This document shows, piece by piece, positions 57,401 through 64,000 of a stretch of DNA of 64,000 bases. The notes under the pieces are model-generated. The model made no database searches, was not told the DNA's origin, and saw only the letters and a list, made by a program, of their open reading frames with translations. The translations under genes were made by a program, and so were the position numbers. The stretch covers positions 74,676,390 through 74,740,389 of the forward strand of contig NC_087064.1 in assembly GCF_963678635.1 (NCBI RefSeq). The letters are read 5' to 3'. The first letter of the stretch is position 1; each line of letters starts with the position of its first letter. This DNA comes from Symsagittifera roscoffensis (taxonomy: Eukaryota; Xenacoelomorpha; Acoela; Convolutidae).

Positions 57401-57891
57401 TAATAAGTCAAACCACATTATCTGCTTAAAAAGCTCTGCTCTATGAACACTTTTACAAGCACTAAACAAGGAAAACTTTAAAATAGTAACTACAAAAAAC
57501 CTTTCAATTAGTTGATGTTTTCCAAATATCCAAGTTTTACAATTTTTAGGCGAATACTTAAATACTCATTAGCATATGTTATGCACTTTACTACAAATTT
57601 ATCACAACAAAGTCTCCGCAAGCTTGCAACCAAGGGAGTTTTTACTGTTGGTTAAAAGTTTTCGGATCGAGTTCCATGGAAAGCTTCACGACGATTTGAA
57701 CTCGATTTTTGCTGTCTTTAACATCAATCAAAACTTTTGAATAAAAAAATAAATGACAGTTCAGGTAATGTAATGAAAACACTGTATAAATACTGGCTAG
57801 ATTTGTTACAATTGCTGAGACTTTTCAGATTCGGTAAAAACTAATAATCATAGTAATTTTTAAGTTTTTCAAAAAAAAACTTAAAAATTTT

Positions 57892-58121
57892 ACCTTCTCC
57901 TGAAGTGTGTTTGCAGTCTGCTGAGCACATAATTTAATATTATGCTGAGAATGGTTCTTCTTGAAATGATTAGCGAGTTCCTCGCTGCTATAAGTATAAA
58001 AATTACAGTTAGAACACTTCAAAACACCACATGTTCTACAATGTCTTGATGCATCTTTGTGAGTGTATTCCCTGCCACATTCAAGACATGCAACTCTTTC
58101 GTTTTTATTGAGTGAAGACAT
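57892..58121 (-). CDS. Small two-module zinc-finger protein
   Basis: The frame from ATG 58,121 encodes about 76 residues up to a possible donor (CAGGAGAAG then GTAAAA at 57,893); reading through the donor it would end at 57,825 with 98 residues. It has a CCHC module (C-x2-C-x11-H-x3-C, residues 11-30) followed directly by a C2H2 finger (C-x2-C-x12-H-x4-H, residues 36-57). All eight ligands are intact, unlike the two fossil copies at 4.9 and 6.8 kb. The function is unknown; such proteins usually bind nucleic acids. A downstream exon was not found. The CCAATCAG array lies 220-540 bp upstream. Confidence 0.65.
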
Positions 58122-58332
58122 CTCAATAGTAATGAAAAATTAAATGGGAGATTTAAAATGTACCAAATTTTTAGACAAGGTGAGTTGAATAGCCTCAAAA
58201 AATGAATAAAAGTAAATAAAAACAGCAAACTTATTAACCAATTGTTTTCAACGAAAAGAAAATCAGAGTGGATATGCTATTTAGCCTAGCTGAAATAAAA
58301 ATCATCAAATCTAACCATGGAATTTTTACAAG

Positions 58333-58610
58333 TATCAACCAATCAGAATCGAACATTAATTACAAGGAAACTTTTATCTTTTCTGATATCAACCAATCAG
58401 AATTGAGCTTCAATAGTCATGTGATTTTCGACAAATTCAATGACCACCAATCAGAATTGAGTTTCAAAAGTCATGTAATTTTCAACAAATTCAATGTCAA
58501 CCTATCAGAATTGAGCTTCAAAAGTCATGAAATTTTCAAGAAACTTAATGTCAACCAATCAGAGTTGATCTCTTCTTCTCATGAATTTTTCAACAATTTT
58601 TTTTTTTAAT
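58333..58610. repeat. 54-bp tandem repeat with CCAATCAGA in each unit
   Basis: Five units start with (A)CCAATCAGAATTGA at 58,339, 58,393, 58,447, 58,501 (CCTATCAG) and 58,555, exactly 54 bp apart. A further CCAATCAGAATGA is at 58,659. The CCAATCAG core is the classical NF-Y site. The array is also an open plus-strand frame (58,268-58,609) with an 18-residue repeat (NQSELSFKSHVIF), but I see no other evidence that it is translated. Confidence 0.9.
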
Positions 58611-58744
58611 ATTTGTTGATTTTGAGGATATTTTCACAGACATTATTTGTGTTAATAACCAATCAGAATGAAGTAATCACAGATTTTAAAAAACTTTGTT
58701 GATCAGAACCAGACTATGTTTATGAAACTTCTTAATCAATAAAT

Positions 58745-58750
58745 TTTATT
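58745..58750 (-). terminator. Candidate poly(A) signal for the 160-residue gene
   Basis: AATAAA on the minus strand, 142 nt after the stop at 58,892. Confidence 0.45.
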
Positions 58751-58891
58751 GAATTTTTCCAACATAACTAAGATTTGAAATTTGATACCCTAGTGGGATA
58801 AATGAGATTTCTTGTCTAGTTTATATTGTTTTTTCGATATTCAATTCAAATTTTGAAATTTCGATCAAAATTTTTTCGATTTGTTCTATTT

Positions 58892-59374
58892 CTAACCAGT
58901 GAAAAAAGAAATTACCAAAATATACGTTTTTATCGTTTTTTTTTGGTATATTGTAGTATAAACAACCGGAAGTCTAATAAATTTGGATAAACGATCAAAA
59001 GATATTCTGACAAATCTGGATTTTGTATTTGTATCAAATTCAAAACAGTAATCGAATTGATGTTCCTTATCTCCAATTTCTGTTTCATAGGCTCTTCCAT
59101 TGTTTTGTTTTTTACTGATCGACCATCCAATCTGTGTTAACTCTTCTAAATAAAAACATTGTTGATAAATCTGACAGTACTCTTCTTTTTTGTAATCTCC
59201 TCTCCATCTTTTTAACAAAACTATTGAACTTTCTGTGTTTCTATACAAATTAAAACTAATACAATCTCCATCAACTTCATCTGCCCACCACTCTTGCAGT
59301 TTTTTGTAGTAGTTTAATTTTAAATTCTGATAAATGTTCAATTCAGACATTGAAAACGCTTTTGATGGAAACAT
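58892..59374 (-). CDS. Unrecognised 160-residue protein
   Basis: An intact frame preceded by a good acceptor, TTATATTTCAG then TAATAAAA then ATG (AG at 59,384-59,383), as in the other trans-splice candidates. The protein is mixed alpha/beta in character, rich in Tyr, Trp and charged residues (KKLQEWWADEVDGDCISFNL; FVRISFDRLSKFIRLPVVYT), with no signal peptide or membrane segment. A GT within TTTTGGTAATTT near its end might be a donor, which would change the last residues. A poly(A) signal lies at 58,750-58,745, 142 nt downstream. Function unknown. Confidence 0.6.
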   Translation of the reverse strand: MFPSKAFSMSELNIYQNLKLNYYKKLQEWWADEVDGDCISFNLYRNTESSIVLLKRWRGDYKKEEYCQIYQQCFYLEELTQIGWSISKKQNNGRAYETEIGDKEHQFDYCFEFDTNTKSRFVRISFDRLSKFIRLPVVYTTIYQKKTIKTYILVISFFTG

Positions 59375-59384
59375 TTTTATTACT

Positions 59385-59938
59385 GAAATATAAGAAGAAA
59401 CTTAAAAAACTCGAATTGTTTTATCATTTTTAAAGTATTTTGTAGTAACAGTCGCCGTAAATATTTTTTATTTATTTAGAGTCTAATTAGTTTCAAGGAA
59501 ATTCATGTAGCCAATAGAAACCTCAAATTACAAAAAAAAATTGAAAACAACCAATGAAATTCAAAAAATCTTAAAAAAATAATGATAATGTTTTCAACTA
59601 AATATACATTCTTGTTTGTAATTTTCTTAAATTGGGGCAAAATTTAGCTAAATTTTGAAGAAAACAGTTATTAAATAAATTGATCTGTAATTTCATAAAC
59701 AAATACTGGAAAATTATTTCATAATTGGTTAGTGTTTTATGTCAATTTCGATTAAATTGTATGTTTTGTCTGACTTTTCCTCAGATATTATAGCTCTAAA
59801 TATACACTTTAGTGAGAAAAAATAGTTTTGAACCAATAATATCTCAATTACCAAACATGCAAAACATCACAAGCTTTACTGAGGTTTACAATTATCAACA
59901 AACATAAAGTCTCCCAATATTTGGGACAGTCCTTTGAA
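59385..59938. other. Intergenic spacer
   Basis: AT-rich, no coding. Contains two weaker CCAAT motifs (near 59,511 and 59,559). Confidence 0.5.
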
Positions 59939-60415
59939 TTAATTCAAAGTATAGTTGACATATGAAACTTGCTTCAAGTCTTCATTTTCCTTTGCAGTAA
60001 AGAGTCGAATCTGAATGTAGGGTGGCTTGCTCACGTTGTACTTCTTGATTGTAACACACACCCTCCTCATGTTGTACGTTGCTATCTCATATACTCTATT
60101 ACAGATGTCGAGCTCCTGATCCATAGTTGATTCTCTGCCAGATTTGGCTTCATATATAGGTACGAGTCCAAGATTTTCAGCATCGTGAATAACAGTATTC
60201 CGTATTGCGGATATTGCTTCGCCTTCTTTTTCACTAAGATAGACTTGTTGAGACTTTTCAAATTGTCCCAAATCATTTATTTTTAATAGTTGAAAGCACG
60301 GTTCCAAACATATTTTTCCCTTGTTGGATTTTTGGAACTAAACAAATCTCCCAATTCTCTTTTGATTTTTTGAAAATTCAATATAGTTGGAACTATCAAC
60401 TTTTCTCGAGTACAT
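59939..60415 (-). pseudogene. Possible PC4-like ssDNA-binding protein gene with in-frame TAG
   Basis: From ATG 60,415 the frame runs 25 codons (ending KRIGRFV), meets TAG at 60,340-60,338, and continues in the same frame for another 133 codons to the stop at 59,939. Across the TAG the sequence looks like one domain: IGRFV, then SNKGKICLEP, then QQVYLSEKEGEAISAI. This beta-beta-beta-helix pattern resembles the PC4/Sub1 fold (KGKxxxxIRE... LxxxQWxxL), but the match is weak. The rest (SGRESTMDQELDICNRVYEI) is unrecognised. A TCTGATCAG acceptor ends 13 nt before the ATG. The TAG could be a recent mutation, a read error, or a readthrough codon. It shares a divergent 205-bp intergenic region with the gene at 60,620. 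Confidence 0.45.
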
Positions 60416-60509
60416 TTTGAAGAACAAACTGATCAGATGAGGAGAAATGAGAGAAATGACTTTGAGATTAAATTAAAATGGAAGTAAGCAGTATGAGTCA
60501 TCGCCATTT

Positions 60510-60555
60510 CCATATATGGAAGTAGTACCAAATATGGAAGGATTTCCCTATATGG
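60510..60555 (+). promoter_or_regulatory. Three CArG/GGAAG modules at exact 18-bp spacing
   Basis: CCATATATGG (60,510-60,519) and CCAAATATGG (60,528-60,537) are perfect CArG boxes, the binding site of serum response factor; CCCTATATGG (60,546-60,555) has one mismatch. Each is followed at once by AAG, giving GGAAG, an ETS-type core. The starts are 18 bp apart. The layout resembles serum response elements with ternary complex factor sites. It lies 30-70 bp upstream of a TATA box and between divergent genes. Confidence 0.75.
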
Positions 60556-60579
60556 AAGCTGCGTAGGCGTTACTACTAC

Positions 60580-60587
60580 TATATAAC
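60580..60587 (+). promoter_or_regulatory. TATA box of the gene at 60,620
   Basis: TATATAAC at 60,580-60,587 is 33-40 bp upstream of the ATG at 60,620. Transcription would start about 60,610, giving a leader of about 10 nt without a splice acceptor, unlike the minus-strand genes around it. Confidence 0.6.
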
Positions 60588-60619
60588 TCCACCATTTTCT
60601 GCAAAAATCTTTTTTCCCA

Positions 60620-61009
60620 ATGGCAGCTGCTATGTGTCAAGCTCTTCCCAGCTTTTATTCAGATTATAATAGTAAATCATTGTTTATTTCTGTTTCCAAC
60701 GATTTTTACGAAAAATACATAGTAACCCAAGATTATTGCGTCTCTACTCATGATTCTTTCTGTTCCTTGGGAAATTGCAAATTTCATATAATTTTAATTG
60801 GAACTTCCCTTAGCCAAATTCTTCAGAGATTAGACAAATATCAATATATATATCAAGAAATTGATTGTCTTTACATTTTGTACAAGCACAGATTCTTTTC
60901 GAGTATTGTCACATCAAGTGGGGAAGTCTTCAATCAGCTTAGTTGTGGAGTGCAGCATAATTTACGATGGAAAAGGGCAGAAAAAACACCAAGCATATCA
61001 AGGAAATGA
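60620..61009 (+). CDS. Unrecognised 129-residue protein or first exon
   Basis: The frame starts at ATGGCAGCTGCTATG and encodes MAAAMCQALPSFYSDYNSKS and so on to SISRK, then TGA. Six cysteines and many Tyr, Ser and Phe occur; there is no signal peptide or recognised domain. After the TGA the same frame continues without stop for about 70 codons through the conserved stretch RIRKVQNSKYE (61,050-61,185), so either the TGA is a lesion or the conserved part is a second exon. The promoter with CArG boxes and TATA is immediately upstream. Confidence 0.55.
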   Translation: MAAAMCQALPSFYSDYNSKSLFISVSNDFYEKYIVTQDYCVSTHDSFCSLGNCKFHIILIGTSLSQILQRLDKYQYIYQEIDCLYILYKHRFFSSIVTSSGEVFNQLSCGVQHNLRWKRAEKTPSISRK

Positions 61010-61045
61010 CTTGTTCGCAAAAAGTTCAAAAAACATTATCTAAGT

Positions 61046-61204
61046 TCTAATCAAAAACTTGCATCTACGCAAACTCTTGGCTCAGCATTTTTAGACAGAA
61101 TTCGTAAAGTACAAAACTCAAAATATGAACATGATTTGTTAAAAGTAATTGACTGTTTTATTGATGGTTATGGATTTGTAAATAGTGATCATGTCAATTT
61201 TTCA
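61046..61204 (+). CDS. Conserved exon-like segment, copy 1
   Basis: It encodes KLASTQTLGSAFLDRIRKVQ and continues to IDGYG, about 45 residues, 80% identical to copy 2 at 63,003-63,160. About 15 of some 24 changed codons are synonymous. At its left boundary the acceptor seen in copy 2 (TGATCAG) reads TAATCAA, so splicing there is doubtful; in frame it continues from the gene at 60,620 after a TGA. A conserved GTAAATAGT at the right may be a donor. Function unknown. Confidence 0.55.
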
Positions 61205-61319
61205 TTAAAAAACTTCTGATATTCCATCTATTTTTTCTCATATGTTTACAAAGTTACCATTAATTACCGAAAAAAAAATCACCGTTGTCAAAAACATTTG
61301 CAAAAAATTTTTCAAACAT

Positions 61320-61737
61320 GTAAGAAAGATGTAATATTTGTTTTGATTTTCAAAAAGTTGCAAAAACATTTCAATTTTTTTAACAAGTTGTAAAAAGTGT
61401 TTCAATTTTTTTGAAATAATGCGAAAAGTGTTTCAACTTTTTTGAGAAGATGCAAAAAGTATTTTACTTTTTTTAACAAGGTGCGAAAAGTGTTTCACTT
61501 TTTCACTACAAATGCGAAAAATGTTTTATTTTTTTCGATAAAATGCGAAAAGTGTTTCAATTTTTCCGACAAAATGCGAAAAGTGTTTTACTTTTTTCGA
61601 TAAAATGCGAAAAGTGTTTCAATTTTTTCAACAAAATGCGAAAAGTGTTGTACTTTTTTTGACAAAATGCGAAAAGTTCTTTACTTTTTTCGACAAAATG
61701 CGAAAAGTGTTTCAATTGTTTCTACAAAAGGCTAAAA
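61320..61737. repeat. 31-bp minisatellite
   Basis: About 12-13 units of AAAATGCGAAAAGTGTTTCA followed by ATTTTTTCGAC, 31-32 bp each; the best-preserved units lie from 61,543 to 61,730. The period is not a multiple of three, so the open frame 61,605-61,817 is not a real gene. The array lies just downstream of the duplicated exon. Confidence 0.92.
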
Positions 61738-61974
61738 TTGTGTACAAGGGGCAATATCGATTAGGTAACTTTTTACTTGTGTACAGTTTTCTAGTGTTTT
61801 TTCGAATTTTTGTGTAAAAATTAATCAAATTTTTTAACATGTGTGCGAGTTCGGAACTTTTAACTAAGTTCTAATTGTTTTTCAATGGTTTACCTTGAAC
61901 CTCTCATCTATTCTCATAATTAAAATGAAATTGAAGAAATTAATTACAGAAAACGAAGTCAAAACCAAACAACC

Positions 61975-61980
61975 TTTATT
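61975..61980 (-). terminator. Poly(A) signal next to the stop of the 62.4-kb gene
   Basis: AATAAA on the minus strand begins 12 nt after the stop codon at 61,992-61,994. Confidence 0.65.
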
Positions 61981-61991
61981 TACAAAAACAT

Positions 61992-62466
61992 TTAATCAAA
62001 GAGCTGTCGAGCAGCAGAAGAGTTCTGGAGGTTCTCTATAGAACGCAGAGCTGGACGAGGTTCCATTGCTGGTGGTTGTTGTGGAGCTGGAGGCGTCATT
62101 GTTTCTGAGAATCCCTCATCTTCATCTATTGTGATGGGGTTTTCGACTGATCCTTCCTCCTCCCAAGGAAAGAGGAAGTCGTCGACTGGTTGAGCCACAA
62201 ATCTTGAGTCCGGAATCTCGGGATAGATCAGAAACTTCCCCCATCATTTGCATTGTTCCAAGTTGGTTCTCTGTGATGGGAACTTGCATCATATGATCTT
62301 CGTTGAAATCCCTTCGCATCACTTCCACCATGTGCCAGACTTGGATTGGGATGTCCATTCGTGCCAGAAAAACTCCGGAGACTGTTTCTCGCACTTCAAT
62401 TTGTACTAGATCAGGCGAAAATTCTACAGAGTACATGAGGTTGCTGTTTTGCACTGAGAAGGTCAT
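61992..62466 (-). pseudogene. Acidic, proline-rich protein gene with frame break at a G5 run
   Basis: From ATG 62,466 the frame encodes MTFSVQNSNLMYSVEFSPDL, LVQIEVRETVSG and MDIPIQVWHMVEVMRRDF, to a G5 run at 62,242-62,238. There the good frame shifts by one base: the other frame continues FLIYPEIPDSRFVAQPVDD, then a Pro/acidic tail ending SSAARQLFD at 61,992. Removing one G would make one protein of about 156 residues, so a homopolymer read error, a fresh mutation or +1 frameshifting is likely. The N-terminal strands and helix weakly resemble the PC4 fold; the tail has NPITIDEDE, like a SUMO-interacting motif. A CTCTTTTAG acceptor lies 17 nt before the ATG and AATAAA 12 nt after the stop. 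Confidence 0.55.
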
Positions 62467-62490
62467 TTTGAGCAATAAGATGACTAAAAG
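62467..62490 (-). other. Splice acceptor 17 nt upstream of the ATG at 62,466
   Basis: TTTTTGCTCTTTTAG is followed by TCATCTTATTGCTCAAA and ATG; the AG is at 62,485-62,484. It has the strongest pyrimidine tract among the small genes. Confidence 0.6.
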
Positions 62491-62655
62491 AGCAAAAACA
62501 AGAAAGAACTGAGAGGAGCGGGAACCTTACAAAAAATAAGTTGAAATTAGGATGTTTAGAGCTGAGAGAGGAGGTAGTGGACGGCGGTTTAGTTGAAAAT
62601 AAAATGATTTTTAGATAGGAGTTAGGGTTACCTTCAACTCGACTGTGTGGGTTTG

Positions 62656-62835
62656 ACCAATCAGAATTGATTTTCCTTATGTGGATTGTAGTCGTGTCCA
62701 ATCAGATTTCAGCTTCCTTTCATTGCGTTCTTGGATAAAATTCGTGTCCAATCGGAAACAAAGCTCCATTTTGATTATTGTCGTTTTCAATCACAAAAAT
62801 TTTCACTTCTGTTCTAGTTATCGTATCCAATCAGA
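62656..62835. promoter_or_regulatory. CCAATCAG cluster upstream of the 62.4-kb gene
   Basis: CCAAT motifs occur at about 62,658 (CCAATCAGA), 62,699 (CCAATCAGA), 62,750 (CCAATCGGA), 62,790 (TCAATCAC) and 62,831 (CCAATCAGA). The spacing is about 41, 51, 40 and 41 bp, near multiples of the helical repeat. They match the NF-Y site and lie 170-350 bp upstream of the minus-strand acceptor. Confidence 0.6.
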
Positions 62836-63002
62836 AGACGCTTTTAAGGACTTAAATCTTCCAAATAAGTAAAAATATACAACAAAGCAATCGCAAAAAT
62901 AAGTAATCAAAAGTTGTTTGCTGTAAAAATAAGAAATATTGCCGATATAAGTAACAAAAGAAGGAAAATTAATAAAAATAGCATCTCTGCAATTTTTTCA
63001 TT

Positions 63003-63160
63003 TCTGATCAGGAACTTGCGTCCACTCAGACTCTTGAATCAGCTTTTTTGGAAAGGATTCGAAAAGTTCAAAACTCAAAGTATGAGACTGATTTGTTGCA
63101 AATTGTTGATCGTTTCATTGATGGTTATGGTACTGTAAATAGTAGCGTATCAATTTTTCT
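63003..63160 (+). CDS. Conserved exon-like segment, copy 2
   Basis: After a good acceptor, TTTCATTTCTGATCAG (AG at 63,010-63,011), the frame reads ELASTQTLESAFLERIRKVQ and on to DRFIDGYG. A GTAAATAGT at 63,135 may be the donor. It is the paralogue of 61,046-61,204. An upstream exon was not identified; the 62,880-63,000 stretch is AT-rich. The gene would extend to the right, where a minisatellite follows as in copy 1. Confidence 0.55.
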
Positions 63161-63219
63161 ATTAATAGTTGAATATTTGTTTATAAAAATTTTGTCAAAA
63201 TTGTTTTTATTTAAATCAA

Positions 63220-63480
63220 AAGTTTTTTCAACAAACAAGTTTGCAATTTTCAACACGTTTGCAAAAATTAACTCAGAGTTTTTTCGCAAGATGCAAATTT
63301 CGGTTTGGTTTTTTCAACACGTTTGCAAAAATTTAATTAAACTTTTTTACAGGATGCAAAAACTGTTTTGGTTTTTTCAACAAGTGTGCAAAAATTTTCA
63401 ACAAATTTTTGTGTTAGATGCAAGTTTTTTCGTGGTTTTTTTGAAAACAAATGCAAAAATCTAACTTATTTTTTCTTGTT
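63220..63480. repeat. Imperfect minisatellite after exon copy 2
   Basis: Units built of TTTTTCAACACGTTTGCAAA and ...AGATGCAAA recur every 60-70 bp. They are related in composition to the 31-bp array downstream of exon copy 1. Confidence 0.7.
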
Positions 63481-64000
63481 CATTTCGAAAAGTGGCAAAA
63501 TTTTATTGTAAAAAACTTGTTAAATTAATGCTAAAAATTTTTCATAATTGCTGACTTTGAGTACTATTCCCTATCTTAATACATTGTTTTTCCAATTTTT
63601 TTGATCAAAATACATGCAAAAAAGAGATTTTTTTTAATGATCGAAATCAAAACAAAGATTTTCATTTTATTTAATTATTAACAGTGCAAGAAAATACTTT
63701 TTCAGTTTTCTTTAAAATGCGAAAATATTTAATGAAATTTTTCTTAATTTGCGAGATTTTTTTTGATTTTTTTAACAAGTAGGCAAAAAATTATGAAAAA
63801 TTTTGCATGGTGCAAAAATTAATGTAAAGTTTTTAACATGCTTGCAAAAATTGGTTTAATGTTTTTTGCCATCTCTCTAACAAAATTTTATAGAACAGTT
63901 TACCAGATGCTCAATTAGTTTCATTTTAAACAAAGTTTTACCTTTGAAATTTCCCAATAAATTTTTCTATGATCTCTTTGCTCCTATCTCTTGAAAATAA
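63480..64000. other. AT-rich end of the window, no gene seen
   Basis: Contains an inverted single copy of the TATTAAGATAGGGAATAG unit at 63,563-63,586 and more TGCAAAAATT repeats. No coding region is supported. Confidence 0.5.

Noticed and set aside
61605-61817. Plus-strand repeat protein in the 31-bp array
   Set aside because: The period of 31 bp shifts frame in each unit; no coding constraint.

Overview
This is animal nuclear DNA: about two thirds A+T, low gene density, spliceosomal introns with GT-AG ends, metazoan-type C2H2 zinc fingers and many decayed transposable elements. I cannot name the species. Three of the host genes (GAR1, eRF3 and the long zinc-finger gene) and three of the small genes near the right end have a pyrimidine-rich AG splice acceptor only 6-17 nt upstream of the first ATG. 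GAR1 and eRF3 also lie head to tail about 280 bp apart. Together this suggests spliced-leader trans-splicing and at least one operon, as known in appendicularians, cnidarians, flatworms, nematodes, rotifers and chaetognaths.

Layout. 1-2.75 kb is a decayed Ty3/gypsy pol on the minus strand. 2.75-7.4 kb holds plus-strand coding debris and two copies of a fossil small zinc-finger gene inside a local duplication. 7.4-11.8 kb has no gene. 11.8-17.7 kb is the minus-strand translation termination factor eRF3, reconstructed from five exons as 612 residues; its 3-kb last intron holds a satellite of about 170 bp. 17.96-18.68 kb is GAR1, the box H/ACA RNP protein, immediately upstream of eRF3 in the direction of transcription. 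18.7-24.6 kb is repeats: a second array of about 170-bp units and a 1.79-kb tandem duplication. 24.9-37.5 kb is a ten-exon minus-strand C2H2 zinc-finger gene, 682 residues, with introns full of one dispersed repeat family. Together these genes suggest a housekeeping region (rRNA pseudouridylation RNP plus translation termination) next to a nuclear DNA-binding regulator.

37.8-50.3 kb is mostly fossil mobile DNA: two non-LTR-type reverse transcriptase remnants on the plus strand, an unrecognised minus-strand coding-like block, and a minus-strand Polinton/Maverick-type protein-primed family B DNA polymerase with stops and an internal deletion. 51-57.4 kb is low-complexity and AT-rich DNA with one tRNA-derived SINE.

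57.8-63.2 kb is a compact cluster of small genes unlike the rest: a two-finger zinc protein, an unrecognised 160-residue protein, a possible PC4-like single-stranded-DNA-binding protein with an in-frame TAG, a plus-strand gene with a TATA box and three CArG/GGAAG modules spaced exactly 18 bp, a minus-strand acidic/proline-rich protein broken at a G5 run, and a duplicated plus-strand exon whose two copies differ mostly at synonymous sites. CCAATCAG arrays precede two of the minus-strand genes. I consider this cluster the best candidate for something undescribed. All exon joins were made by eye from splice signals, reading phase and protein motifs; no search was run.
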